The notes under the pieces were generated by a model. That model was not told the DNA's origin. It did no database searches and saw only the letters and a program-made list of their open reading frames with translations. A program made the position numbers and the translations under genes. Of a DNA stretch of 64,000 nucleotides, positions 54,452-63,683 are shown piece by piece. Positions within the stretch are counted from its first letter, which is position 1; each line of letters starts with the position of its first letter. Source of the stretch: Cellulomonas sp. Root485 (lineage in GTDB: Bacteria > Actinomycetota > Actinomycetes > Actinomycetales > Cellulomonadaceae). The stretch is taken from assembly GCF_001426705.1 (NCBI RefSeq), contig NZ_LMFC01000002.1:600559-664558 (forward strand). Reading direction: 5' to 3'.

Positions 54452-55951
54452 ATGTCTACGACCCCCACTGCGCAGACGGAACGCACTGCGCCCCCGACGA
54501 ACGCTGTCGACCGCTACTTCAAGATCACCGAGCGCGGCTCGACCATCGGTACCGAGATCCGCGGTGGTCTCGTCACCTTCTTCACGATGAGCTACATCAT
54601 CGTGCTCAACCCCCTGATCATCGGCACGGTCCGCTCCGGCGACGGGCTGTTCCTCGGCGGCGGTGACGTCCCGAACCTGACGGCCGTCGCGGCGACCACC
54701 GCGCTCGTCGCGGGCGTCCTGACCATCCTCATGGGCGTCGTCGCCAACTTCCCGCTGGCCCTCGCCGCGGGGCTCGGCCTCAACGCCGTCGTGGCCTACT
54801 CCATCGCTGCCCTGCCGGACATGTCCTGGCAGGACGCCATGGGCATCGTCGTGCTCGAGGGCCTAATCATCCTCGTCCTCGTGCTGACCGGGTTCCGGGC
54901 GGCGGTGTTCCGGTCGGTCCCCGTGGAGCTCAAGACGGCGATCAGCGTCGGCATCGGCCTGTTCATCGCGTTCATCGGCCTGGTGGACGCGGGCTTCGTG
55001 CGGATCCCCGCCAGCATGGCCGTCCCCGTGGAGCTCGGCATCGGCGGGTCGCTGGGCAGCTGGCCGCTGCTGGTGTTCGTGTTCGGGCTGATGCTCGCGA
55101 TCATCCTCATGGTCCGCAATGTCAAGGGCGCCATCCTCATCGCGATCGTCTCGGCGACCGTGCTGGCGTTCATCATCGAGCTCGTCGGCAACATCGGCAG
55201 CAAGACGGACGAGACCGGCGCCGTGGTCAACCCCGCCGGGTGGGCCCTCGACGTCCCGTCCTGGCCCGAGGGCGGCATCTTCGCGACCCCCGACTTCTCG
55301 CTCGTCGGCCAGTTCTCCCTCTTCGGCTCCATCGAGTCCATCGGGGTCGTCGCCGTCCTGCTGCTCGTGTTCTCGCTCCTGCTCGCGGACTTCTTCGACA
55401 CGATGGGCACGATGGTCGCCGTCGGCAGCGAGGCGAAGCTGCTGGACCAGGACGGCAACCCGATCGGCACCCAGAAGATCCTCGTCGTCGACTCGATCGC
55501 GGCAGCCGCCGGTGGCGCGGGCAGCGTCTCGTCGAACACCAGCTACATCGAGTCCGCCTCGGGCGTCGGCGACGGTGCCCGGACCGGTCTCGCCTCCGTG
55601 GTGACCGGCATCGCGTTCCTGCTGGCCACGTTCCTGGCCCCGCTGGTCTCCATGGTCCCGTTCGAGGCGGCCACCCCGGCGCTCATCGTCGTCGGGTTCC
55701 TCATGGTCACGCAGATCACCGGCATCGACTGGAAGAACTGGGAGCTCGCCATCCCGGCGTTCCTCACCATCATCCTGATGCCGTTCACCTACTCCATCAC
55801 CGCGGGCATCGGCGCGGGCATCATCACCTTCGTCGTCATCAAGCTGGCCGTCGGCAAGGTCCGCGACATCCACGCGTTCATGTGGGTGGCGTCGGCGATG
55901 TTCCTCGTCTACTTCCTCATCGGCCCGATCAAGAGCCTGCTGGGCGTCTAG
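54452..55951 (+). CDS. NCS2-family purine/nucleobase permease (AzgA-like)
   Basis: A 499-residue membrane protein with about 13 hydrophobic segments. The AzgA-type motifs are 'STIGTEIRGGLVTFFTMSYI', 'ALAAGLGLNAVVAYS', 'DFFDTMGTMVAVGSEA', 'GAGSVSSNTSYIESASGVGD' (the NAT-like motif region) and 'GARTGLASVVTGIAFLLA'. This group imports adenine, guanine or hypoxanthine with protons. Whether it takes up adenine or guanine-type bases is not decidable. It is monocistronic with a terminator; the 81 bases before it also contain the divergent promoter. Confidence 0.9.
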   Translation: MSTTPTAQTERTAPPTNAVDRYFKITERGSTIGTEIRGGLVTFFTMSYIIVLNPLIIGTVRSGDGLFLGGGDVPNLTAVAATTALVAGVLTILMGVVANFPLALAAGLGLNAVVAYSIAALPDMSWQDAMGIVVLEGLIILVLVLTGFRAAVFRSVPVELKTAISVGIGLFIAFIGLVDAGFVRIPASMAVPVELGIGGSLGSWPLLVFVFGLMLAIILMVRNVKGAILIAIVSATVLAFIIELVGNIGSKTDETGAVVNPAGWALDVPSWPEGGIFATPDFSLVGQFSLFGSIESIGVVAVLLLVFSLLLADFFDTMGTMVAVGSEAKLLDQDGNPIGTQKILVVDSIAAAAGGAGSVSSNTSYIESASGVGDGARTGLASVVTGIAFLLATFLAPLVSMVPFEAATPALIVVGFLMVTQITGIDWKNWELAIPAFLTIILMPFTYSITAGIGAGIITFVVIKLAVGKVRDIHAFMWVASAMFLVYFLIGPIKSLLGV

Positions 55952-55968
55952 CAGCAGCACGCACGACG

Positions 55969-55998
55969 GAGGCCGGGTCCCGACGGGGGCCCGGCCTC
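55969..55998. terminator. Bidirectional terminator after the permease gene
   Basis: GAGGCCGGG / CCCGGCCTC stem extended by three inner pairs, with loop CGACGG; between convergent stops at 55951 and 56004. Confidence 0.75.
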
Positions 55999-56003
55999 TC
56001 GTG

Positions 56004-56621
56004 TCAGCGGCGGACGGCCGCCACGATCGTGTCGATCGCGGGCACCATCAGGCCGAACGACGTGTCGTAGAGCGCCTGGCCGCCGCCGTAAGGGTCCACC
56101 ACGTCGTCGTCCGCGGGCCGGTGCGCCACCAGCCCACGCCGGCTGGCGGCGAGCGGCACCAGCGCGCGGAGGCGGTCCGCCGTCGTGGCGTTCGCCCCCG
56201 GGAGCGTCGCCGGGTCGACGTTGGCGACCAGCCGCGCCAGCTCCCGCAGCGTGAACGTCCGCCGCACCGCCGACGGGACCAGCTCGACGATCGCCGAACG
56301 GTGCTTCCGCGTGAGCCCGAGCACCAGGTCCGCCTGCTTCACCATGTCCGGCATCAGCTGCCGGGCCTCAAAGCCCCGCGGGTCGACGCCCTGGCCCGCG
56401 ACCAGCGCCGCCATCTCGTCGGTCATCGGGTAACCGGCGACCGCGCCCGTGCCGGCCGAGGCCACCTCGATCGCAGGCGCGAGCCCACCGGCGCCGTCGC
56501 GCCCCCGGTACGCCGCGCCCAGACCGGCAGCCAGCAGCCGCTCGGCGGCCGGCGACCGGCAGATGTTGCCGGTGCAGACGACGAGGACGCGGAAGGGCTC
56601 GGCCAGGTCGGTGGGGGTCAC
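56004..56621 (-). CDS. Low-molecular-weight protein tyrosine phosphatase
   Basis: A 205-residue phosphatase. The P-loop C-x5-R is 'VVCTGNICRSP' (Cys16 to Arg22), and the general-acid loop is 'DDDVVDPYGGG'. Enzymes of this group reverse tyrosine phosphorylation by BY-kinases in capsule and exopolysaccharide systems (Wzb/CpsB-like), and a BY-kinase is encoded at 60.4 kb. It is longer than the about 150-residue norm because of insertions ('YRGRDGAGGLAPAI', and near 140-165). Start GTG 56621. It is the first gene of the surface-polysaccharide region, facing away from the others. Confidence 0.92.
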   Translation of the reverse strand: MTPTDLAEPFRVLVVCTGNICRSPAAERLLAAGLGAAYRGRDGAGGLAPAIEVASAGTGAVAGYPMTDEMAALVAGQGVDPRGFEARQLMPDMVKQADLVLGLTRKHRSAIVELVPSAVRRTFTLRELARLVANVDPATLPGANATTADRLRALVPLAASRRGLVAHRPADDDVVDPYGGGQALYDTSFGLMVPAIDTIVAAVRR

Positions 56622-56836
56622 GGTCCCTATCTTGCGGTGCGCTGCGCGCTTTCGGAGCATCCGGTGACCCGATCGGCGCAGCGGTTCCACCCTCCGAAGC
56701 CCCGGGGACGTCGCTCGGCACATTCGGGCAGGCTCCGGCAGCAGAGGGTGGGCCGGGTGGGGAATCGTCGCTATTGTCGGTTTCGGGCATGGACGAGCGG
56801 GCCGGGGGCGGCGCCGACGATCTGGGGGACTGCCGA

Positions 56837-57445
56837 ATGAAGCGAACCTCGCGCACCATCGCGACGGCTGTCGTGGCAGCCGCTCTCGCGCTCTCGCCGC
56901 TGGCAGTCTCGGCGGCCGGCGCCGTGGTCGTCGTCCCGAGTCCCAGCGACACCTCCACGGCCACGGCGACGCCCACAGAGACTCCCACTGCGACACCCAC
57001 GGTGACCCCGAGCCCGCCGCCGCCACCGACGGGCTCCTGCGCCGTGAGCATGGGCTCCACCACGGTCGGGACCTCGTTGACCGTCAGCTGCTCCGGCCTG
57101 GTACCGGGCGCCGTGCACAGCATCACCGTGACGTCCGCCGACTCGGCGACCCCGGACTCCGCGATAGCCGTCGCCGGTGAGAAGACCACGTCCAAGACGG
57201 CGGGAGCGGACGGTGCGCTCGTCGGCGTCGTCACCCTCAGCGCTGCCGGCACCTACACGATCGTGGTCCGGGACCAGACGAACACCGCGCTCAGCACCCA
57301 CACCGTCACGGCGGTCGCGCGCGTCACGCCCACCCAGCTCAGCGAGACGGGCGTGGACCCGTTGCCGATCGTCCTGGGTGCCGCCGCACTCATCGCCCTG
57401 GGTGCCGGCGCGCTCGTGCTCGTCCGGCGTCGGCAGGCCTCCTGA
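56837..57445 (+). CDS. Cell-surface Ig-like protein with LSETG anchor
   Basis: A 202-residue protein. Signal segment 'TAVVAAALALSPLAVSAAGA', a Ser/Thr/Pro linker ('PTETPTATPTVTPSPPPPPT') and an Ig-like domain ('GSCAVSMGSTTVGTSLTVSC', 'VTSADSATPDSAIAVAGEK'). It ends in LSETG, a hydrophobic stretch ('LPIVLGAAALIALGAGALVL') and the basic tail VRRRQAS. The end is a sortase-type sorting signal with Ser in place of Pro. It is a relative of the gene at 59.5 kb. GGGGGA stands 7 bases before ATG 56837. Upstream (56622-56836) I see only TATTGT at 56772 as a possible -10 box. Confidence 0.82.
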   Translation: MKRTSRTIATAVVAAALALSPLAVSAAGAVVVVPSPSDTSTATATPTETPTATPTVTPSPPPPPTGSCAVSMGSTTVGTSLTVSCSGLVPGAVHSITVTSADSATPDSAIAVAGEKTTSKTAGADGALVGVVTLSAAGTYTIVVRDQTNTALSTHTVTAVARVTPTQLSETGVDPLPIVLGAAALIALGAGALVLVRRRQAS

Positions 57446-57568
57446 TCGGTCGGGCGCACGTCGCCCGGCACGCTGCTCCCCGCCTGACCGGCTGACTCAG
57501 GGGCCGCCGGTACCATTCCGACCGCGTCGCCTGCCCGGGCGGCGGCTCGGCCAGGGGAGAGAGACGTC

Positions 57569-59434
57569 GTGACGCACCCGGGATGGGGAGACGGCTGGAA
57601 CGCGCAGCCGGTCCCCGAGGCGCCCGAGCACCCGGAGACGGTCCGCCGACGACGCACCAGCTACGTCCGTGCGCGCCGGCGTCGCAACCTTCGCCGCGTG
57701 CTCGTCGGCTGTGGGGTCGCACTGCTGGTCGTCGTCGCCCTCGGTGCCTGGCTGGCCGTCGACGCGAAGCGCGCAGCCGACGCGCTCGGGGCCGCGAAGG
57801 TGGACGTGCAGGACCTCCAGGAGCAGGTGCGGGCCGGTGACTCCGATGCCGCCGACAAGACGCTCGTGCAGCTGCAGGCGCACTCTTCGACGGCCGCCAC
57901 GGCGACCAGCGGACCGGCCTGGACCCTCGCGGGCAGCCTGCCGTGGGTGGGTCAGAACGTGGACGCCGTGCAGACAGTGACGCAGGCCGTCGACGACCTC
58001 GCCCAGCAGGCCCTCCCCTCGCTCATGCAGGCCACGACGCTCGTCGACCCCGGCGCGCTCGCGCCCGTGAACGGTCGTGTGGACCTGGCACCGCTCCAGG
58101 AGGCCGCTCCCGCGATCGTCGCGGCCGACGAGTCCGTGCAGATCACCGCGGAGCAGCTCGACGCCATCGACACCTCCGCGCTCCTCGCGTTCGTCGCCGA
58201 GCCCGTCGAGGCCCTGCGCGACCAGGTGGCCGACGTCGCCGTGACCACCGCGACCGCGTCGCGCGCCGCCCAGCTGGTGCCCGCGATGATGGGCGCCGAC
58301 GGGCCACGCAACTACCTGGTCCTCGTCCAGAACAACGCGGAGCAGCGAGCGACCGGTGGGATCCCCGGCTCCGTCCTGCACCTGCGTGCCGACGCCGGCG
58401 CGGTCACCGTCGTGGCGGAGCGCTCCGGCGGCTCGCTCAGCGGGCTCACCGATCCGGCGCTGCCGCTGACCGACGCGGAGCTCGCGCTCTTCGGCCCCCT
58501 GCTCGGCACCGACATGCGCGACGTCACGTTCACGCCCGACTTCCCGCGCTCCGGCGAGATCGCCAAGGCGATCTGGGAGCAGCAGGTGGGCGGCACGATC
58601 GACGGCGTCCTGTCCGTCGACCCGGTCGCGCTCGGCCTCGTGCTCGACGCCACCGGGCCCGTGCAGCTCTCCGACGGGACGATGCTGACCGGGGACGACG
58701 CGGCGCAGCGGCTGCTGAACCAGGTCTACCTCGACCTCGAGGATCCCCAGGACCAGGACGCCTTCTTCTCGGACACGTCGCAGTCGGTCTTCGCCGCGGT
58801 CGTGGGCGGCCAGGGCGACGTGCCGGCGGTGATGGACGCGCTCGCCGAGGCGGCCCGGCAGGGCCGGTTCATGGTGTGGTCCGCCGACGAGGGCGAGCAG
58901 GACCTCCTGGCCCCGACGGTCCTCAGCGGTGCGCTGCAGGGGGTCGACGGTGACTCGGCCGAGATCGGCGTCTACCTCAACGACGGCACGCAGGCCAAGG
59001 TCGGCTACTACCTGGACCTGACCATCGAGGCCGAGGCGACAGAGTGCCGCCCGGACGGGTCACAAACCGTCCACGCCGTCGTGACATTGCACTACGACGC
59101 ACCCGCGGATGCCGCGAATCTGCCGTCCTACCTGGTCGGCCTCGACAACATCGTGCCCCTCGGTGATATTCAGACAAATACCCTCATTTACGCACCCGAG
59201 GGCGGCGGAATCGATTCAGTGCGGGTGAAACCCGATCCCCAGGGCCTGCTCGCCCAGATCCACGACGGCCTGGGGGTAGGAGGCCGGACATTCACCCTCA
59301 AACCGGGCGAAAGTGGAACGCTGGACCTGGACATCGTCACCGGAAAGGAACAGCGCGGTGACGTGCACATTCGCTCCACACCCACCGCCCGCCAAAAGGG
59401 TGACGCAGTCGTCGCTTCCGCGTGCGAGAAGTAG
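57569..59434 (+). CDS. DUF4012 domain protein
   Basis: A 621-residue protein. Basic N-terminus ('RRRRTSYVRARRRRNLRRVL'), one membrane segment (about 43-64) and a large outside part. Residues about 230-480 form the DUF4012 domain ('GPRNYLVLVQNNAEQRATGG', 'TDPALPLTDAELALFGPLLG', 'VDGVLSVDPVALGLVLDATG' type signatures). DUF4012 proteins occur in exopolysaccharide and teichoic-acid-like loci; the function is unknown. GGAGAG precedes GTG 57569; TACCAT at about 57510 could be a -10 box. The last about 120 codons use more A/T in third positions than the rest. Confidence 0.82.
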   Translation: MTHPGWGDGWNAQPVPEAPEHPETVRRRRTSYVRARRRRNLRRVLVGCGVALLVVVALGAWLAVDAKRAADALGAAKVDVQDLQEQVRAGDSDAADKTLVQLQAHSSTAATATSGPAWTLAGSLPWVGQNVDAVQTVTQAVDDLAQQALPSLMQATTLVDPGALAPVNGRVDLAPLQEAAPAIVAADESVQITAEQLDAIDTSALLAFVAEPVEALRDQVADVAVTTATASRAAQLVPAMMGADGPRNYLVLVQNNAEQRATGGIPGSVLHLRADAGAVTVVAERSGGSLSGLTDPALPLTDAELALFGPLLGTDMRDVTFTPDFPRSGEIAKAIWEQQVGGTIDGVLSVDPVALGLVLDATGPVQLSDGTMLTGDDAAQRLLNQVYLDLEDPQDQDAFFSDTSQSVFAAVVGGQGDVPAVMDALAEAARQGRFMVWSADEGEQDLLAPTVLSGALQGVDGDSAEIGVYLNDGTQAKVGYYLDLTIEAEATECRPDGSQTVHAVVTLHYDAPADAANLPSYLVGLDNIVPLGDIQTNTLIYAPEGGGIDSVRVKPDPQGLLAQIHDGLGVGGRTFTLKPGESGTLDLDIVTGKEQRGDVHIRSTPTARQKGDAVVASACEK

Positions 59435-59501
59435 CAGGTACGGTTGCCTCTAGTTACATCTCGCCACTCCAGTAACACGACCTGTCCGGGGGGACACACA
59501 C

Positions 59502-60023
59502 ATGAAGATTCGTCGCACCGCTCTGGTCGCTGTCGCTGCCGTTGCACTCGCGCTCGTTCCGTCCGCCGCATTCGCCTATGGCGCCGGCGACTACTCCAAC
59601 AAGGGCACCGTGTCTGACACCACGCCCGCCGCCGGTCAGAGCTTCACCGTGACGGTCACCGGCCCCGCCGGCGCCCAGGTCACGCTGACGATCACCAGCA
59701 ACCCGGCCTCGATCCCCGACTCCGCGATCACCATCGCCGGGACCAAGTCGCTCACCAAGACGACGAACTCCTCGGGCACCGCGGTCTTCACCGTCACGCT
59801 GAGCCAGTCCGGCACCTTCACGCTGGTCGCCACGGACACCGCGTCCGGTGCCGTCCTCAGCTCGCAGGCCGTGACCGTCGCAGCCGCTGCCGGCAGCACG
59901 GGCAGCCTGAGCTCGACCGGTTCCAACGCGCTGCCGATCGCCCTGGGCGCCGGTGCGCTGGTCCTCGTCGGCGCCGGTGGCGTCGTCCTGGCCCGTCGTC
60001 GCTCGGAGAACGCCGCGGCCTGA
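59502..60023 (+). CDS. Cell-surface Ig-like protein with LSSTG anchor
   Basis: A 173-residue protein: signal 'LVAVAAVALALVPSAAFA', one Ig-like domain ('AGQSFTVTVTGPAGAQVTLT', 'ASIPDSAITIAGTKSLTKT', 'LSQSGTFTLVATDTASGAV'), then LSSTG, a membrane segment ('LPIALGAGALVLVGAGGVVL') and ARRRSENAAA. The domain shares 'PDSAI-x-IAG-x-K' and 'VTLS-x-x-GT-x-T-x-V' patterns with the 56.8-kb protein, so the two are paralogues. It is likely cell-wall anchored by a sortase; none is seen in the window. Strong terminator downstream. Confidence 0.82.
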   Translation: MKIRRTALVAVAAVALALVPSAAFAYGAGDYSNKGTVSDTTPAAGQSFTVTVTGPAGAQVTLTITSNPASIPDSAITIAGTKSLTKTTNSSGTAVFTVTLSQSGTFTLVATDTASGAVLSSQAVTVAAAAGSTGSLSSTGSNALPIALGAGALVLVGAGGVVLARRRSENAAA

Positions 60024-60039
60024 ACAGCCTCGCACTGAC

Positions 60040-60073
60040 CGAGAGCCCCGCACCGGATGGTGCGGGGCTCTCG
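60040..60073 (+). terminator. Terminator of the LSSTG protein gene
   Basis: Perfect 15-bp stem CGAGAGCCCCGCACC / GGTGCGGGGCTCTCG with loop GGAT, 17 bases after the stop. Confidence 0.88.
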
Positions 60074-60351
60074 TGCGTCCGGGGTGGACTGAGCCTTCGA
60101 TGATGCCGCCTGTGCGGGGCGTGGAGCACTGCCGCACGGCGCTCGCCGACAGTCGACGGTCGCCGCTCTGCCGACGCGTCGTGTCGTGGCCGTCACCATC
60201 TGCCGACGGCCGTCCACCCGTGACTGTGCGTCGGCAGGACAGCGGTCACCCGCGCTCGGCTGCCGCACGCCCCCCACGACAGCCAGAACCCCTTCGACTG
60301 CACAACTGAGTACCGAGCCCCATGAGGGCGCACGCGCGGCAGACGGCGGAA
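60074..60351. other. 278-base gene-free stretch
   Basis: No convincing coding frame, tRNA or riboswitch. CTGCCGAC occurs at about 60167 and 60199, and its inverse GTCGGCAG at about 60230; nothing else is repeated. It lies between two terminators of convergent genes, so it may be untranscribed spacer. Confidence 0.5.
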
Positions 60352-60391
60352 CGAGCGCGGCCCCGGACCAACTGGTCCGGGGCCGCGCTCG
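60352..60391 (-). terminator. Terminator of the BY-kinase gene
   Basis: Perfect 19-bp arms CGAGCGCGGCCCCGGACCA / TGGTCCGGGGCCGCGCTCG around AC, 18 bases past the kinase stop. Confidence 0.88.
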
Positions 60392-60409
60392 CGGTGCAGG
60401 TGGGGTCGC

Positions 60410-61966
60410 TCAGCTGCTCGGTCGCTGGTGCTGCGCGGGCGGGTTCTGCGACTGCTGGCGCTGGAAGTCGAGCAGCTGCGTGTCGCTCAGGGAGTCACCG
60501 GGCCACAGCGTGGTCGGACCGGTCACCACCGACGGCTCGGACGCCTGCGGCGCGCGGGCAGGCGGCGCACCCTTGCGCTTCCGACGGCCGCCTCGGCCCG
60601 AGTCGGCCGCGGTGGCCGGCGTGGGCGTGTAGTCGTAGTACGCGTACTGGTCGCTCTGCTTGCGCTTCTGCCGGTTGACGACGATCCCGAGGATCCGGGC
60701 ACCGACGGTCTCCAGGGCGCCGACCGACTCCGCCAGCTGGTTGCGGTGCAGCTTGTCCGCGCCCACGACGAGCAGCGCGCCGCCGGTGAGCTTGGACAGG
60801 ATCGCCGCATCCGTGACCGGCAGCAGGGGAGCCGTGTCGATGATGACGACGTCGTACTGCGACGTCAGCTTCTCCAGCAGGTGCGCCATCGCTAGCGACC
60901 CGAGCAGCTCACTGGGGTTCGGGGGAACCTGGCCGGCGGGCAGGACGTGCAGGTAGCCGTTGCCCCAGGGCTGAATGACGTCCTCGACGCTCGCACGGCC
61001 GATGAGAACCGTCGTGAGGCCGACCTTGCCCTCGAGGCCCATGTACTTGGCCACCGACGGGCGGCGCAAGTCGGCGTCGATCAGCGCGACCCGGGTACCG
61101 GCGTCGGCCAGCGTGATCGCCACGTTGATGGACGTCGTCGACTTGCCCTCACCTGGCAGCGACGACGTGATGACGATCGACTGCGGACGGTCGGCGATGT
61201 CGAGGAACTGCAGGTTCGTGCGCAGCCGCCGGAACGCCTCCGACCGCTGGCTGTGCGGGCTGCTCTGGACGATCAGGGGGTGCTGGGGGGCTTCGGGGTC
61301 ATCGGGGATGATGCCGATGACTGACGTGTCCGTGACGCGGGCGACGTCGGCGTCGGAGCGGACGCGAGTGTCCAGCACGGCCCGGAGCACGGCGACGCCG
61401 ACGCCGAGCGCGAGGCCGAGGAGCATGCCCAACGCGAGGTTCAACTTGCGGTTCGGCGAGGAGGGCCCCGTCGGCGAGACGGCGTCACGCACGATAGAGA
61501 TCTTCACGGCGGATGGGCTGCCATCGCTCGGCGTCTCGAGGTCCGCAATGACCGTCTTGAACTCCTTGGCGATGGCATCGGCGGTGGCAGCGGCCATCGC
61601 CGGGTTCTCGTCGGTCACGGAGACGTTTATCAGTGACGTGTTCAGCGGGGAACTCGCGCTCACCCGAGACGCGAGAGCCTCTGCCCGCGCAGCGAGGCCG
61701 AGGTCGTCGATGACAGGCTGGAGCACGAGCGGACTGGTGACCAGTTGGGTATAGGAGGAGACCTGCTGGCGCGTGAAGTTGGAGCCCTGAAGCAGGTCGT
61801 TCGACGACTCGCCGGTCTTGACCGAGACGTAGAGCTGCGTCGACGCCTGGTACAGGGGAGTAGTGGCAAGCGACGCCGCTACCCCAAGTGCAGCGCCCAG
61901 CAGCGTGAACATGGCAATGGACAGCCACCGCTTACGCAGAATGACCCAATAGTCCTGAAGCTCCAC
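60410..61966 (-). CDS. Polysaccharide chain-length regulator fused to tyrosine autokinase (Wzz-BY-kinase)
   Basis: A 518-residue protein that joins both parts split in Firmicutes (CpsC/CpsD). The N-terminal Wzz domain lies between membrane segments at about 15-35 and 175-196. The BY-kinase domain has Walker A 'SSLPGEGKSTTSINVA' (P-loop 272-276), Walker A' 'VALIDADLRRP' (297-299) and Walker B 'YDVVIIDTAPLLPVTDA'. The C-terminal tail carries a small tyrosine cluster ('DQYAYYDYTP', Y441/443/444/446) for autophosphorylation. It controls length or export of exopolysaccharide; the tyrosine phosphatase at 56 kb is the likely opposing enzyme. GTG start; divergent from the sugar transferase gene. Confidence 0.93.
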   Translation of the reverse strand: MELQDYWVILRKRWLSIAMFTLLGAALGVAASLATTPLYQASTQLYVSVKTGESSNDLLQGSNFTRQQVSSYTQLVTSPLVLQPVIDDLGLAARAEALASRVSASSPLNTSLINVSVTDENPAMAAATADAIAKEFKTVIADLETPSDGSPSAVKISIVRDAVSPTGPSSPNRKLNLALGMLLGLALGVGVAVLRAVLDTRVRSDADVARVTDTSVIGIIPDDPEAPQHPLIVQSSPHSQRSEAFRRLRTNLQFLDIADRPQSIVITSSLPGEGKSTTSINVAITLADAGTRVALIDADLRRPSVAKYMGLEGKVGLTTVLIGRASVEDVIQPWGNGYLHVLPAGQVPPNPSELLGSLAMAHLLEKLTSQYDVVIIDTAPLLPVTDAAILSKLTGGALLVVGADKLHRNQLAESVGALETVGARILGIVVNRQKRKQSDQYAYYDYTPTPATAADSGRGGRRKRKGAPPARAPQASEPSVVTGPTTLWPGDSLSDTQLLDFQRQQSQNPPAQHQRPSS

Positions 61967-62174
61967 TGCCCTGTTCTCCCCTGCTCGGATATGACCGCCG
62001 CAAGTCTCTCATAGCCCATGATCATGCAGATCGCCGGGTGAAAACACGCGCCGGCGGAGTCTTGTCCCCTTTAGGCCGGATCTGTCGATTCTGCTTGGCC
62101 ACGCGCCGATGTACGATTCCACGAGACGTTTTCAGAGGGCGCGCTCCGCTGAGGACGGACAATGGGGGGTAAAC

Positions 62175-63683
62175 GTGGCCAAATCGGACACGCGCGAGCC
62201 TGCAGTGCGCTTTGTGCCGCAGCAGTTCGTGCGCTCGGCGAACGTGCCCGCTGCCAGTGCAAACCCCCGATGGCGCGATCTCGCCGTCCGACTGTGGACA
62301 ACTGACGCGGCGGCCGTCGTCGTCGCCGTGGCCGTCGCATACTTGGTGCGATTTGACCACACCGGCCTGGCGATCGTCTCAGGCGAGTTCTCTCCGTCGT
62401 ACCTCTCCGTCTCGGTCGCGCTCGCGGTGGCATGGCTCGCCGCGCTTGCATTGGGTCGGTCACGAGACAGGCGCGTCCTTGGCAGTGGACCGGCCGAATT
62501 CTCCCGCGTCTTCAATGTGACCTGGAAACTCTTCGCGGCGGTCGCTGTCGTCGCCTATCTGCTGCGTATGGAGATCGGTCGTGGCTACCTCGGCTTCGCC
62601 GCACCGCTGGGGCTGGGACTGATCCTCGGTGGCCGCATGTGGTGGCGTCGCTGGTTGCATGCCCATCGCGATGCTGGCCAGTACCAGTCGGGGATTCTCG
62701 TCATCGGGCATCGCGACAAGGCCGCGGGGCTGATCGGGGAGTTACACAAGAACTCCCGCGTTGGCTTCATGGTGCTAGGTGTCTGCGTTCCCGCGGGCGA
62801 GATCCTCGATGGCGAGCACATCGGCGGGGTCCCGGTGCTCGGTGGGATGGACCGCGCCGCCGAGATCGCTGAGCGCATCGGTGCTTCAGCGGTCGCGGTG
62901 ACAGGCGCCGATGCAATCACCGCCGATACGGTCCGGCGGCTCGGCTGGGACCTTGAGGGAAAGGGCATCGACCTCGCCCTGACCCTGTCGCTCGTGGACG
63001 TCGCCGGTCCCCGCGTACTCATGCGCCCGGTCAGCGGGCTGCCGATGATGTACGTCGACGAGGCGAGGTTCACCGGCGGAAAGTACATCGCCAAGTCGTT
63101 GTTCGACTGGCTGATGGCAGCGGTGATCACAGTCCTCTTGCTCCCCGTGCTCGCGGTCGTCGCACTCCTGGTCCGGGTGACCAGTCAAGGGCCGGTGCTG
63201 TACCGGCAGGAGCGCATCGGAAAGGACGGTCGACGATTCTGGATCTTCAAGTTCAGAACCATGGTTGTCGGCGCGGACAAGCGGCTCTCCGAGGTGCTCG
63301 CTGACCAGGGCGCGAGCTCGGTGGGGATGTTCTACAAGCCAACGAACGACCCGCGTGTGACGTCTGTCGGCCGTGTACTGCGCAAGTACTCCCTCGATGA
63401 GCTGCCGCAGCTGCTCAACGTCCTGACCGGTGACATGAGCCTCGTCGGCCCCCGGCCCCAGATCGATGCCGAGGTCGCCCAGTACGACCGAGCGGCGCAC
63501 CGACGGCTCCGGGTCAAGCCCGGCCTCACGGGTCTGTGGCAGGTGTCCGGTCGGTCGGGCCTCGCGCCCGAGGACGGCATCCGCCTCGATGTCAGCTACG
63601 TCGAGAACTGGACGCTCTTCGGCGACCTGCTCATTCTCGCCCGAACAGTCAAGGTCGTGGCGAGCGGCGAGGGCGCTCGCTAG
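62175..63683 (+). CDS. Polyprenyl-phosphate glycosyl-1-phosphate transferase (exopolysaccharide initiation)
   Basis: A 502-residue WbaP/CpsE-like transferase that puts the first sugar-phosphate onto undecaprenyl phosphate. The N-terminal half has about four membrane segments and a CoA-binding/Rossmann-like region ('[19 protein letters not shown]'). A further membrane helix ('[20 protein letters not shown]') leads to the catalytic domain: '[20 protein letters not shown]', '[20 protein letters not shown]', '[13 protein letters not shown]' and '[17 protein letters not shown]'. GTG 62175 follows GGGGGGT by 4 bases; ATG 62109 would lengthen it by 22 residues. The donor sugar is unknown. The stop shares a base with the next start. 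Confidence 0.92.
   Translation: MAKSDTREPAVRFVPQQFVRSANVPAASANPRWRDLAVRLWTTDAAAVVVAVAVAYLVRFDHTGLAIVSGEFSPSYLSVSVALAVAWLAALALGRSRDRRVLGSGPAEFSRVFNVTWKLFAAVAVVAYLLRMEIGRGYLGFAAPLGLGLILGGRMWWRRWLHAHRDAGQYQSGILVIGHRDKAAGLIGELHKNSRVGFMVLGVCVPAGEILDGEHIGGVPVLGGMDRAAEIAERIGASAVAVTGADAITADTVRRLGWDLEGKGIDLALTLSLVDVAGPRVLMRPVSGLPMMYVDEARFTGGKYIAKSLFDWLMAAVITVLLLPVLAVVALLVRVTSQGPVLYRQERIGKDGRRFWIFKFRTMVVGADKRLSEVLADQGASSVGMFYKPTNDPRVTSVGRVLRKYSLDELPQLLNVLTGDMSLVGPRPQIDAEVAQYDRAAHRRLRVKPGLTGLWQVSGRSGLAPEDGIRLDVSYVENWTLFGDLLILARTVKVVASGEGAR

Noticed and set aside
56622..56836. Riboswitch (c-di-GMP or c-di-AMP) before the LSETG protein gene
   Set aside because: Only weak, scattered complementarity; no conserved core of either class could be identified.
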